NCBI GenBank assembly: GCA_046590235.1
Contig: JBKJTY010000032.1
Location: forward strand, 1-64,000
Direction: 5' to 3'
DNA: 64,000 nt
Origin: 2-02-FULL-45-10 sp046590235
GTDB lineage: Bacteria > Patescibacteriota > Patescibacteriia > Magasanikbacterales > GWA2-37-8
Position 1 is the stretch's first letter, and every line of letters begins with the position of its first letter. Of the stretch, positions 15,969 to 24,833 are shown in pieces. The notes below the pieces were generated by a model. That model was not told the origin of the DNA. It made no database searches and worked only from the letters and a program-made list of their open reading frames with translations. Made by a program: the position numbers and the translations under genes.

Positions 15969-18044
15969 TTATTTTGTGCGACCTGCGATGATTTGCGCAG
16001 CAACGTTGTTTGGAACGTCTGCGTAATGATCGAATTCCATAGAAGAGGAAGCGCGACCCTGAGACATGGAGCGCAAGTTGGTTACATAACCAAACATACT
16101 TGCGAGAGGGACCATAGCACGGACAACTTTCATTGTACCGCGATCGGTCATTTCAAGGATTTGACCGCGTTTAGCATTCAAGTCACCGATCACATCACCC
16201 ATGAATTGTTCTGGAGTCAAAACTTCAACTTTCATGATAGGTTCCATGATAACTGGGTTTGCTTTTTTACAAGCAGCCTGGAAAGCCATTGAACCTGCCA
16301 TTTTGAAGGCGATTTCAGAAGAGTCAACTTCGTGGTAGGAACCGTCGAAAACAGTTACCTTTAAGTCCACTACTGGGAAGCCAGCTTGGATACCGCGAGA
16401 CAAACCTTCCTTAATACCTTTTTGAATAGCTGGGATAAATTCGCGAGGAACGACACCACCTTTAACTTCATCAACGAATTCAAATGGTGTACCTGGTTCA
16501 ACTGGTTCAACTTTCAACCAGCAATGACCGTATTGACCACGACCACCAGACTGTTTGACGTATTTACCTTCAGCTTCAGCAGCGACGCGAATAGTTTCTT
16601 TATACGCAACTTGAGGAGCACCGACGTTTACTTCAACCTTGAATTCACGCTTCATGCGATCAACCAAGATATCGAGGTGCAATTCACCCATACCAGAGAT
16701 AATAGTCTGGAGCGTTTCTTCGTCAGTGTGGATGTGGAAAGTCGGATCTTCTTCAGCCAATTTCTGCATAGCCATACCAATTCTTTCTTGGTCAGCTTTT
16801 GTCTTTGGCTCAATAGCCATTGAGATAACTGGTTCAGCAAAAGTTGGACGTTCCAAGATAATTGGATTTTCTTCAAAACACAATGTGTCACCGGTTGTAA
16901 CTTCTTTCAAACCGATAGCAGCTGCGATTTCACCAGCGTAAACTTCCTGTACATCTTCGCGGTTGTTAGCATGCATACGCACGATACGACCAAGACGTTC
17001 TTTAGTACCTTTACTGGAGTTGTAGACGTAACTACCTGCAGTAACGACACCGGAATACACGCGGAAGAAAATAAGCTTACCAACGAATGGATCAGTAGCG
17101 ATCTTAAACGCAAGCGCAGCAAAATGTTCTGTATCAGAAACTTTTCGAACTTCTTCAGCTTCAGTGTCTGGGTTAGTACCTTTCAAAGCTGGAACATCCA
17201 ACGGAGATGGCAAGTAATGCACGACGGAGTCCAACATGAACTGCACGCCGATGTTGCCAAGCGCGGAACCACAGATGACAGGGTAAATAGTACCCTTGAG
17301 CACCATAGAGCGAATAGCTTTGCGAATTTCATCGACAGAAAATGATTTACCGTCGAGGAAACGTGCCATCATATCATCGTTTGCTTCTGCAACTTTTTCG
17401 ATGAGTTTAGCACGGAATTCAGCAACCTGTTCTTTCATTTCTTCTGGGATTGGGAATTCAGTAATATTCTGACCCTTTTCACCATCGAATTTATAAGCTT
17501 TTTCTTCAATCAAATCAACTAACGCGCGGAATTCACTAGACTGACCAACTGGCAATTGGATTGCAACTGCGTCCTTAGTCAAACGTTCGTGAATAGAGGC
17601 GAGACACATAAAGAAGTCAGCGCCGAGTTTGTCCATTTTGTTGACGAAAGCAACGCGAGGCACGTTGTATTTATCAGCTTGGTGCCAAACAGTTTCAGAT
17701 TGTGGTTCAACACCTTGAGAAGCGTCAAATACAGCAACCGCACCGTCGAGAACGCGAAGTGAACGTTCAACTTCAACAGTAAAGTCCACGTGACCTGGGG
17801 TATCGATCAAGTTAATGCGATGACCTTTCCAAAAACAAGTGGTGGCAGCAGAAGTGATAGTAATACCACGTTCTTGTTCCTGTTCCATCCAGTCCATGGT
17901 AGCTTCACCTTCGTGCACTTCACCGATTTTGTGTTTTTTACCGGTATAGAAAAGCACGCGTTCTGATGTGGTTGTTTTACCAGCATCGATGTGCGCCATG
18001 ATACCGATATTGCGTGTTTTATCTAGGGGATATTCACGAGGCAT
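15969..18044 (-). CDS. fusA: Elongation factor G
   Basis: Translocation GTPase, 691 aa. G1 AHIDAGKTT is at about residues 17-25, with DTPGHVDF and NKMDKLGADF following. Domain IV carries GGVVPREFIPAIQKG, and the C-terminal domain has the normal GYVTNLRSMSQGRASSSMEF. It is the last gene of rpsL-rpsG-fusA. A small palindrome (18062-18087) lies between rpsG and fusA. Confidence 0.98.
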   Translation of the reverse strand: MPREYPLDKTRNIGIMAHIDAGKTTTSERVLFYTGKKHKIGEVHEGEATMDWMEQEQERGITITSAATTCFWKGHRINLIDTPGHVDFTVEVERSLRVLDGAVAVFDASQGVEPQSETVWHQADKYNVPRVAFVNKMDKLGADFFMCLASIHERLTKDAVAIQLPVGQSSEFRALVDLIEEKAYKFDGEKGQNITEFPIPEEMKEQVAEFRAKLIEKVAEANDDMMARFLDGKSFSVDEIRKAIRSMVLKGTIYPVICGSALGNIGVQFMLDSVVHYLPSPLDVPALKGTNPDTEAEEVRKVSDTEHFAALAFKIATDPFVGKLIFFRVYSGVVTAGSYVYNSSKGTKERLGRIVRMHANNREDVQEVYAGEIAAAIGLKEVTTGDTLCFEENPIILERPTFAEPVISMAIEPKTKADQERIGMAMQKLAEEDPTFHIHTDEETLQTIISGMGELHLDILVDRMKREFKVEVNVGAPQVAYKETIRVAAEAEGKYVKQSGGRGQYGHCWLKVEPVEPGTPFEFVDEVKGGVVPREFIPAIQKGIKEGLSRGIQAGFPVVDLKVTVFDGSYHEVDSSEIAFKMAGSMAFQAACKKANPVIMEPIMKVEVLTPEQFMGDVIGDLNAKRGQILEMTDRGTMKVVRAMVPLASMFGYVTNLRSMSQGRASSSMEFDHYADVPNNVAAQIIAGRTK

Positions 18045-18061
18045 AAATATAAATAGGAAAA

Positions 18062-18087
18062 CCCGCCGTCGCTAAAGCTATGGCGGG
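18062..18087. repeat. Intergenic CCCGCC-N14-GGCGGG palindrome
   Basis: Hairpin with arms CCCGCC and GGCGGG and an inner CGCTAAAGCTATGG segment, between rpsG and fusA. A related sequence (CTTCGCTTAAGCTTCGGCGG, reverse strand) lies in the S10 leader at about 12004-12024. It may be a REP-like or operon-internal hairpin. Confidence 0.5.
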
Positions 18088-18094
18088 CGAAGAA

Positions 18095-18571
18095 TTATTT
18101 CGCAAAGCGAGCAAAGTGAGCAAACGCTTTGTTAGCTTCCGCCATACGGTGCATGTCGTCGCGTTTTTTCATCGCGTCGCCGAGACCTTGGCTGGTTTCG
18201 AACAAGATTGTAGCTAATTTCTGGGCCATTGGCTGACCTTTCTTTGCGCGAGCTGCATCAATGATCCAGCGGAATGCAAGTGCATTCTGGCGGTCACCAC
18301 GAACTGGCATAGGAACCTGGTAGTTAGCACCACCAACGCGGCGGGAGCGAACTTCCATTTGTGGAGAAATAGTTTTGATAGCATCTTCGAATACTTTTAC
18401 TGGATCTTTCTTAGCTGTTTCAGTAATGATATCGAAAGCACCGTAAACAACGGACTGTGCAGTAGCTTTCTTGCCTTTGCGCATAACGTTGTTGATGAGT
18501 TTTGCGACGAGAACGTTGCCAAATTTAGGATCTGGCTTGATGTCGCGTTTTTTTGCTTGTTTACCACGCAT
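18095..18571 (-). CDS. rpsG: Ribosomal protein uS7
   Basis: 30S head organiser and str-operon regulator in E. coli, 158 aa. Diagnostic features are MRGKQAKKRDIKPDPKFGN at the start, VRSRRVGGANYQVPMPV and ALAFRWIIDAARAKKG. It is normal in length and lies 91 bases downstream of rpsL. Confidence 0.97.
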   Translation of the reverse strand: MRGKQAKKRDIKPDPKFGNVLVAKLINNVMRKGKKATAQSVVYGAFDIITETAKKDPVKVFEDAIKTISPQMEVRSRRVGGANYQVPMPVRGDRQNALAFRWIIDAARAKKGQPMAQKLATILFETSQGLGDAMKKRDDMHRMAEANKAFAHFARFAK

Positions 18572-18662
18572 ATGTTTTCATTTAGTAATGGAATGTGAAA
18601 GCGATTTCATTTTTTTCATATTTGCCGCAGCAACTTTGAAAAAAATGAAACGCTGAGCATCT

Positions 18663-19091
18663 TTATTTCTTAGCTGCCTTTGGACGCTTGTTGCCGTACA
18701 AAGAGCGGCCGCGACGACGAGCTGCGACACCCTGAGTATCATAGATACCACGAACAATGTGGTAACGCACACCTGGTAAATCTTTTACACGACCACCGCG
18801 GATGAGCACGATAGAGTGTTCCTGAAGGTTGTGACCTTCACCAGGGATATAAGCGATAACTTCCATACCGTTGGAAAGGCGAACCTTTGCAACTTTACGT
18901 AAAGCGGAGTTAGGTTTCTTTGGGGTGGTTGTATACACTTTTGTACAAACGCCACGCTTGAAACTACTACCTTTTGGGTAAATAGTGGTGCGGCGGTGCA
19001 AGTTATCAACCGTAAATTGCAAAGCTGGGGTCTTTGTTTTGCGGACCTTTGCCTTACGTGGTTTTTTGATCAACTGACTAAGTGTTGGCAT
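18663..19091 (-). CDS. rpsL: Ribosomal protein uS12
   Basis: Decoding-centre protein, 142 aa. It has MPTLSQLIKKPR, PKKPNSALRKVAKVRLSNG (where streptomycin-resistance changes occur in other bacteria), and PGEGHNLQEHSIVLIRGGRV with the conserved Asp in RVKDLPGVRYH. It is the first gene of the str operon, about 200 bases downstream of a consensus promoter. Confidence 0.98.
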   Translation of the reverse strand: MPTLSQLIKKPRKAKVRKTKTPALQFTVDNLHRRTTIYPKGSSFKRGVCTKVYTTTPKKPNSALRKVAKVRLSNGMEVIAYIPGEGHNLQEHSIVLIRGGRVKDLPGVRYHIVRGIYDTQGVAARRRGRSLYGNKRPKAAKK

Positions 19092-19151
19092 AGTCTAAAT
19101 AATGAATAACTTCTTAATAATTTAATAGTTGTTTGGCTCTATAAAACATTG

Positions 19152-19285
19152 AAATCCGCATTAGGCGGATTTGCTACTCCATCGAAATTGTAAGTTCAAA
19201 CTTGTACAATTACGGCTGAGTAACAAAACAAGAACGGATTACTTAACTCAGCCACGAGCCCGCTTAGATAGCGGATTAGTTTTCG
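19152..19285 (-). ncRNA. Structured leader of the str operon
   Basis: The leader between the promoter at 19297-19325 and rpsL holds four hairpins: AAATCCGC/GCGGATTT (19152-19172), AATTGTA/TACAATT (19186-19211), GGCTGAGT-AA/TT-ACTCAGCC (19214-19253) and CCGCTT/AGCGG (about 19260-19274). No open frame is seen. It may be a ribosomal-protein binding leader; unlike the S10 leader, no hairpin here is followed by a clear T-run. Confidence 0.45.
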
Positions 19286-19296
19286 TTCTGGTGAAA

Positions 19297-19325
19297 AGTA
19301 TACCCATCAATACATTTTTTGTCAA
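19297..19325 (-). promoter_or_regulatory. Consensus promoter of the str operon
   Basis: Minus-strand TTGACA (19320-19325), 17-base spacer, TATACT (19297-19302). The -35 box lies 5 bases from the -35 of the divergent promoter at 19331. Confidence 0.8.
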
Positions 19326-19330
19326 TAGTA

Positions 19331-19359
19331 TTGACTTCTGGCCCGATTAAGGCTATACT
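19331..19359 (+). promoter_or_regulatory. Promoter of the 19409-19849 cassette
   Basis: TTGACT (19331-19336), 17-base spacer, TATACT (19354-19359). It is divergent from, and almost touching, the str promoter. Confidence 0.75.
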
Positions 19360-19408
19360 GCTCGCGTTTTAGCTCTCCAACCTTTCACCCCTATATAAGG
19401 AGTAGTGC

Positions 19409-19849
19409 ATGCGATTTGGTAAGCACATCAGTTCTGATCCTGGTCTTGTCCCTGACGGTGTCTCTGGCGTGACTGCAAGGATCAGGCGCACACCGCACTA
19501 CGCTCCCCTTACGGAGGAAATGATTGAACGTCTCCCGTCCGGTACTTTCCTGGAACGAGTTCGAGCCTACTACGCCTTTCGCAAACTGAGCGTTCAGCTC
19601 TATTCGTTTGGCCATGACATCATTGGTGTCCGTAATAATAACAACGGCCGCAATGAAGTCCTGTTCGATCTGGCGCGGTGGCAGGTCAAGTACATCACCA
19701 AAGGTCCGAAGCAGGGAATTGGACGTTACGAAAACCTGTCTGCGATGGGTGGTATGGGCGACGTCTTTGAATGTGCAAAACGGCAGATCGTGCCGCGTTC
19801 ACGCACCAAGCACTGGAGCGAGAAGCATACGCTCATCGAGAACAACTAA
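19409..19849 (+). CDS. Orphan cassette protein, 146 aa
   Basis: Basic, soluble protein of unknown function. It contains a Gly/Met-rich stretch (SAMGGMGDVFE) and an Asn-rich turn (VRNNNNGRNE), with no membrane segment and no recognised family. AAGGAG lies 8 bases upstream of the ATG. Its own promoter and a long hairpin terminator define a monocistronic unit, and its G+C is above that of the adjacent rpsL. Confidence 0.65.
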   Translation: MRFGKHISSDPGLVPDGVSGVTARIRRTPHYAPLTEEMIERLPSGTFLERVRAYYAFRKLSVQLYSFGHDIIGVRNNNNGRNEVLFDLARWQVKYITKGPKQGIGRYENLSAMGGMGDVFECAKRQIVPRSRTKHWSEKHTLIENN

Positions 19850-19855
19850 AACAAC

Positions 19856-19894
19856 CTGTACGAGCACTCTCTCAAAAAGAGGGTGCTCGTACAG
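19856..19894 (+). terminator. Terminator of the 19409-19849 cassette
   Basis: Long hairpin CTGTACGAGCAC/GTGCTCGTACAG with inner CTCTC/GAGGG pairing, followed by nine Cs and then TTCTCTTGTCTT. Confidence 0.7.
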
Positions 19895-19908
19895 CCCCCC
19901 CCCTTCTC

Positions 19909-19938
19909 TTGTCTTGGAAATGAAAAATAGCTTATAGT
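19909..19938 (+). promoter_or_regulatory. Probable promoter of the 19990-20346 cassette
   Basis: TTGTCT (19909-19914), 18-base spacer, TATAGT (19933-19938). This is weaker than the other cassette promoters. Confidence 0.45.
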
Positions 19939-19989
19939 ATCTATAGATTATTTTTCCTTTCCATTCCGGAAAGGTAGGAGGATACGCCC

Positions 19990-20346
19990 ATGGATGGTAC
20001 GGGAACTCCCGAACGAGGACAACGAAGGTTTAGCAGTTTGGTCGTGTACGAACACGCGATGGGATTTATGATTGCGTTCTGGGTCACACGAGAGGATGTG
20101 TGGGATGATATCCCCCTCTACTCTCAACGAGACGCCTATAACCGGCTCTGGAAGCTCTGGGCTGACGGGGAGGTGAGCATTTTTCAGTTCTATAAGCTTC
20201 ACCCACTCATTGATTCGTCCGATCTTCCTGAGCAATCAAGAGACACGCTTGCGTGTTTCCTCAAGCGCACGAAACCGCTTATCGGACCGGGCGAATGCAA
20301 CGCAGTTTCCCTGCGAGTCCAGCTGAACCCACGTCGGGCAGCTTAA
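19990..20346 (+). CDS. Orphan cassette protein, 118 aa
   Basis: Soluble protein, Trp-rich in the first half (FWVTREDVW, RLWKLWADGE), with a basic C-terminus. I recognise no family. AGGAGG lies 8 bases upstream of the ATG. A hairpin follows the stop. It converges with the histidine kinase gene on the other strand. Confidence 0.65.
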   Translation: MDGTGTPERGQRRFSSLVVYEHAMGFMIAFWVTREDVWDDIPLYSQRDAYNRLWKLWADGEVSIFQFYKLHPLIDSSDLPEQSRDTLACFLKRTKPLIGPGECNAVSLRVQLNPRRAA

Positions 20347-20359
20347 AAACAACATTATA

Positions 20360-20392
20360 CCGTACTGGCACTGGGAGGCGGTGCTAGTACGG
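20360..20392 (+). terminator. Terminator after the 19990-20346 cassette
   Basis: Arms CCGTACT/AGTACGG with inner GCAC/GTGC pairing. The region is shared with the end of the convergent kinase gene. Confidence 0.6.
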
Positions 20393-20420
20393 ACCCCTCT
20401 TCGCACCGCACAGGTGTTTT

Positions 20421-22346
20421 TTATTTATGATCGATCGGCAAAGAAAAAGCAAAGGTGCTCCCCTTCCCCGATACGCTTTCAACTAATTCTATTGAGCCAC
20501 CCATAGCCTCCACCATGAGTTTTGAAATGTAGAGCCCTAAACCAGTCCCTTTCGTCACATCACGTGTTAATATTTTCTCACCTGCTTGCTGGAATTTTCT
20601 GAAGAGTAAGGCTTGATTCCCGGGTGAAATACCCTTGCCTGTATCGGTCACTACCACCCTAAGCAAAGGGCTTGCTTTTTCAATCATCACCGTGATTCCA
20701 CCCTGTTCAGTATAATTAATCGCGTTACCCAAAAGATTAAACAGGACTTGTGTTGTTCGATCGACATCGCCATACACCATTGGTAGCCCTTTAGGCGGCT
20801 GCTTAACGGTAAATGTAAGATGCTTGGCAGTCGCCAATGGTTCAATCTTAGAAGTTACCCCCTTCAGGGCAACCACCAAATCAAAAGGTTCCTTTTTAAA
20901 AGTAATTTTCCCTTGCTCCAATCGCGACACATCCAAGAAGTCATTCACGATAGCAATTAAACGCGTGCTCGCATCGTAGGTATCCTGAATAATTTCAGCC
21001 TTATCCTTAACCTTTAATTTATTTGTAAAATCACGGAACATTTCCATGTTACCGCGAATTGCAGTGAGGGGCGTACGTAGTTCGTGAGAGGCTAGAGCAA
21101 AAAATTCTTCACGAGAGCGTTCCAGAACTTTTGCCTCAGTAATATCTTCGAACAACAAAACATAGCCGATCATTTTTTTATCATCTTCAGCAATAATAAT
21201 AGGTGCGACAATGCCACGTAGCGATTTTCTGCCAAAAATAATATTTTTTATTTCACAAATAACCTTGCCTTTAAGGCATTTTTCTATTTGAGACTGAACA
21301 TCAAAACTCTCACCCAGTATCTTGGCAATATCTGCCACCGAAGAAGCTTTAACACTCTTCTCCCCTAAGAGTTCGCCCATAGCTTTATTCTTAACCAGAA
21401 TCATATGGTTTGTATCAGCGATCACGAACCCAAAAGAGAGGCTGTTGATCGAGGCCAGCAGGCGGGCTTTTTCAGCTTGCAACTCAGAAGTGCGTTCCAC
21501 CACAATCTGGTCCACTTTTTTCTTTTCAACATCAAGATCCTCGAGCAGGTTAAGGATGGCGGATTTTGATTTCTCCACTTCGATTACCTTAAGCGATAGA
21601 TCAGCCGTCTTCTCCTTTATCTTTTCATCTAAATGTTGATATGTTTCGGCTAATTTTGCAGTCATCTCATTAAAAGCCGCTGCCACATCGCCAACTTCAT
21701 CGTTAGAAGGCATGTAAATTTTCACGCCTAGTTTTCCCTCTTTAATCTTATTTACGTGTTCATGAAGTTTGTTTAATGGATTTAAAATGCCTCTGCTAAA
21801 TAGCCAGGCAAAAAATAAGGCGATAACAATACTTAGGCTACTACCGATCGCAAGTGAACGAAGAACATTTGTTATACTCTGGTCTATCTGATTTTTAAAA
21901 TACCCCACTCGAAAAATGCCCTTGTTATAGTCTAAACGTAAGGCAGTGTCATAGACTTCTCGACCATCTTCTTGTTTAATTAAAACAATACGTTTATTTT
22001 CCCCTTGCGGTAAAGTATTATATGACTGAACAGTTGCTTCGTCACCCACAACCAATGTACTGGCAAGCAAGCGGTTGTTTTCATCAATCACCAACATATA
22101 GGCGACATCCGTATGGGCAGCTTTTTGATTAAAAATTAAATTGATTATACTCTCTTTGTTATCTGTCAAAACAAAATTCGTCAAATCACTTATTTCTGCT
22201 TGGCTATTGTTGATAATCCTATTGATAAGATCATTTGTTAAGTTATTTTTAACCGTATAGCCAGCAATAAACAAACTGCTAACAGAAGATATAAGAACAA
22301 GACTCAAAAAGAGAAGGGGGATCTTAATTTTAAGCTTAAAGGCCAT
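20421..22346 (-). CDS. Membrane histidine kinase with HAMP and PAS domains
   Basis: Sensor kinase of 641 aa. Order: TM1 (about 8-28), an extracytoplasmic sensor region (about 30-160), TM2 (about 166-188), HAMP (about 190-240), coiled coil, PAS-like domain (about 300-405), HisKA with the H-box SHELRTPL (about 425), and HATPase with NLLGNAINYT, DTGKGIS and GTGLGLYIS. All catalytic boxes are intact. It is the last gene of a five-gene cluster of receiver, binding proteins and receptor. The likely partner is the single-domain receiver at 25956-26342. The ligand is unknown. Confidence 0.93.
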   Translation of the reverse strand: MAFKLKIKIPLLFLSLVLISSVSSLFIAGYTVKNNLTNDLINRIINNSQAEISDLTNFVLTDNKESIINLIFNQKAAHTDVAYMLVIDENNRLLASTLVVGDEATVQSYNTLPQGENKRIVLIKQEDGREVYDTALRLDYNKGIFRVGYFKNQIDQSITNVLRSLAIGSSLSIVIALFFAWLFSRGILNPLNKLHEHVNKIKEGKLGVKIYMPSNDEVGDVAAAFNEMTAKLAETYQHLDEKIKEKTADLSLKVIEVEKSKSAILNLLEDLDVEKKKVDQIVVERTSELQAEKARLLASINSLSFGFVIADTNHMILVKNKAMGELLGEKSVKASSVADIAKILGESFDVQSQIEKCLKGKVICEIKNIIFGRKSLRGIVAPIIIAEDDKKMIGYVLLFEDITEAKVLERSREEFFALASHELRTPLTAIRGNMEMFRDFTNKLKVKDKAEIIQDTYDASTRLIAIVNDFLDVSRLEQGKITFKKEPFDLVVALKGVTSKIEPLATAKHLTFTVKQPPKGLPMVYGDVDRTTQVLFNLLGNAINYTEQGGITVMIEKASPLLRVVVTDTGKGISPGNQALLFRKFQQAGEKILTRDVTKGTGLGLYISKLMVEAMGGSIELVESVSGKGSTFAFSLPIDHK

Positions 22347-22354
22347 ACAAAAAG

Positions 22355-23560
22355 TTATTTGACCGGGACGAGAACAAAGTTTTTATTATTGAAATTAGTT
22401 AGGTACACCTTACCTAAACCCTGGTGATTCGTCGCACTAAATGATACATTAACACCGATGCCAGCGTCATAATTAGTTAGCGATTCCAGCGCTGTTATCA
22501 AACCTTCTCTGGTTGGATTTTTACCAGCTAACCTAATACCTTCAGCCAAGACTTTAGTATTTATATATCCTTCAAGTCCACCAAACGTTGGTTCTGTGCC
22601 AGGCGCATACTTTGCCAAGCTTTGATTATACGCTTTTACAGCTTCAAATAGCTCACTATAATAAGTGGGCGGCACTACCTGGGAAATAAATACATTATCA
22701 GTATTACCTTGAAGTTCGTTGATAAAGGCTTCAGACCCCACAAACGATACGCTTTCAAACAACATTGTTGGTTTCTTTGCCTTCACTAATTTAACAAATT
22801 TTGCCAAAGGAGTGTAGGTGCCGATCATTATTATCGCTTGAGCGTCAGATGAAGTGATTGTTCCTACAGCTTCTTCGACTTGTGAAGTTCCCCTCTCGTA
22901 AGAACCGAGTGCTACTGTTTTTAAACCACGTTTATTTAAAGCTATTTTTACCCCTTCTAATCCAGCCAAGCCAAAAGCATCGGCTTGATATAAAACAGCA
23001 ACCTGCTTCAACCCAAGATTGTCTACAAAATACCTAATCGCCAATTCAGTTTCTTGGTAATAGGAGCCTCGGATATTAAAGATGTATTTTTGCACAGGGT
23101 TTCGAAAAACCTCTGCCCCTGTGAACATACCAACCAAAGGAATCTTTGCTTCCTCAACAAGTGGCATAACCTTCACTCCTGTTGGAGTCCCGACATAGTT
23201 GAACAGAGCAAAAACTTTATCCTGATTAATCAGTTTTTGGGTATTTTCGACTGCTTTTGGGGGGTCATACCGATCATCATAACTAACCATCTTTAACTGT
23301 CTCCCATTAATACCTCCTGCTTCATTAATTTCTTTTATAGCCACATTCGCGCCAGACAAAAGGTTGGTACCGAGGGTTGCCGCACTACCAGTGAGAGCTG
23401 CTGATGAGCCAATGAGAATTTGCGTATCGGTAACACCATTAATTACTGTTTTTGTTGTATGAGAGTTGGATGACCCCTCCCAATTCTGTAAAAAAATATA
23501 ATAGCCAATTCCAATTATGATAAGTAGGATAGCGCCTATAAAAAGAAATTTTTTATGCAT
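22355..23560 (-). CDS. LivK-type ligand-binding protein, membrane-anchored
   Basis: Periplasmic-binding-protein fold of the branched-chain amino-acid receptor family, 401 aa. An N-terminal hydrophobic anchor (about 5-25) has no lipobox Cys. The family start DTQILIGSSAALTGSAATLG is followed by INEAGGINGRQLKMVSYDDRYDPPKAVENTQKL. No LivH, M, G or F permease or ATPase gene is nearby. It lies 8 bases upstream of the kinase, suggesting that it presents a ligand to that kinase rather than serving transport. Ligand specificity cannot be read from the sequence. Confidence 0.88.
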   Translation of the reverse strand: MHKKFLFIGAILLIIIGIGYYIFLQNWEGSSNSHTTKTVINGVTDTQILIGSSAALTGSAATLGTNLLSGANVAIKEINEAGGINGRQLKMVSYDDRYDPPKAVENTQKLINQDKVFALFNYVGTPTGVKVMPLVEEAKIPLVGMFTGAEVFRNPVQKYIFNIRGSYYQETELAIRYFVDNLGLKQVAVLYQADAFGLAGLEGVKIALNKRGLKTVALGSYERGTSQVEEAVGTITSSDAQAIIMIGTYTPLAKFVKLVKAKKPTMLFESVSFVGSEAFINELQGNTDNVFISQVVPPTYYSELFEAVKAYNQSLAKYAPGTEPTFGGLEGYINTKVLAEGIRLAGKNPTREGLITALESLTNYDAGIGVNVSFSATNHQGLGKVYLTNFNNKNFVLVPVK

Positions 23561-23586
23561 ACGATACTGAATAGAATAAAATGCTT

Positions 23587-24831
23587 TTATAATCTTGTTT
23601 TAAGTTTGGCAATTTCTTTTTTAAGCTCAATCATTTTTAACTCTCGGTCAACCATCATTTTATTGATGCGTTCCAAATCAGCTTGCTTCTTTACTAATTC
23701 TCCAACTTTTGTGGATAGTTCGTTGGTTTTTTGATTCACCTTCTCTTCCAAATTTTCATATATTTCCTTTAACTTTAAAGCCATGTCGGAAAAAGAGTTG
23801 GCCATTTCACCAAATTCATCATTTGTTTTCACACTTGCCTTACTATCAAAATTACCGGTCTTGATTTTGCTAATTTGCTCACGAAGTTGGCGAATAGGAG
23901 CGGTGATTGTTCGCCCTACAAAGTATCCAAATAATCCCACTACGCAGCCGACAAGTATCGTGATTATAAACAAAATAATAAAGGTTTTTTGAATAGGCGC
24001 AAGCACTTCTGCTCTATCAATTTTAGTTACCATACAAAGTTTTGTATCGGGCAACCAATGCCAATACCCATATACCTCGTCTCCATGATAATCAATGCGC
24101 GTAGTAAACTTCGAATTACCTTCCAAACAGCTCTTTATCTGCGGCGAAAAAAATATTCTTTTCAGTGCCGCACCTGGTTCCTTCAAAAAATCGGTGATAA
24201 CTAAATTTGAAGAATTAACTAAAAATGATTCCCCTGATTTTCCTAAACCAGATCTTTCAGCCATTAAATTACTGATCTCTTGCATGTCAAGCTTTCCCAC
24301 CAGGACACCGAGGAACATACTATTTTTATCTTTGATGGGAGTGGCAATGAGCACTGTCGGCTGCTCTGTAGCAACATCGTAATAAAATTCTGGAACAATC
24401 AAGTCTTTTTGAGCATTTAAAAAATATGACTCAGTGGATTTTATTTTCCCTTCATCAACCTCATTTGTGGAAGCAATAATCTCACCAGTTTTATCTATGA
24501 TAAAGATGCCTGGTAGCTTATGATGGATATTTTCAACCACTGTACCAAAAGCTTTTTTTCTGGTTTCATCATCTTTATTCAATAAAAACTGAACAATTAA
24601 CTTTTGGGTACTCTCACTTTGGGCAGCAAAACCAATTTCAATAATTTTTTCATTATAATACCGTTTTAGGTTAAACTCCTTCAGCGCTACCACACTTTCC
24701 AATTGAGCTTTTATATTACTCTCAACTAAATCTTGCAAGATAAAAAAGAATGAGCCACCGCCTATAACAGCGACCAACACAACTACTACTTCAATCGTGA
24801 GAATAATTTTCTTGACCAAATTAAATCTCAT
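23587..24831 (-). CDS. Cache-HAMP receptor without an output domain
   Basis: 414 aa: TM1 (about 9-31), an extracytoplasmic double-Cache-like domain (about 35-275, with LPGIFIIDKTGEIIAST and GVLVGKLDMQEI), TM2 (about 284-306), HAMP (about 305-360), and a long C-terminal coiled coil (about 365-414). There is neither a methyl-accepting signalling tip nor a kinase domain, so it must act through a partner or be a truncated receptor. It lies between the two binding-protein genes, 3 bases after the NMT1-type gene. Confidence 0.85.
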   Translation of the reverse strand: MRFNLVKKIILTIEVVVVLVAVIGGGSFFFILQDLVESNIKAQLESVVALKEFNLKRYYNEKIIEIGFAAQSESTQKLIVQFLLNKDDETRKKAFGTVVENIHHKLPGIFIIDKTGEIIASTNEVDEGKIKSTESYFLNAQKDLIVPEFYYDVATEQPTVLIATPIKDKNSMFLGVLVGKLDMQEISNLMAERSGLGKSGESFLVNSSNLVITDFLKEPGAALKRIFFSPQIKSCLEGNSKFTTRIDYHGDEVYGYWHWLPDTKLCMVTKIDRAEVLAPIQKTFIILFIITILVGCVVGLFGYFVGRTITAPIRQLREQISKIKTGNFDSKASVKTNDEFGEMANSFSDMALKLKEIYENLEEKVNQKTNELSTKVGELVKKQADLERINKMMVDRELKMIELKKEIAKLKTRL

Positions 24832-24833
24832 AG

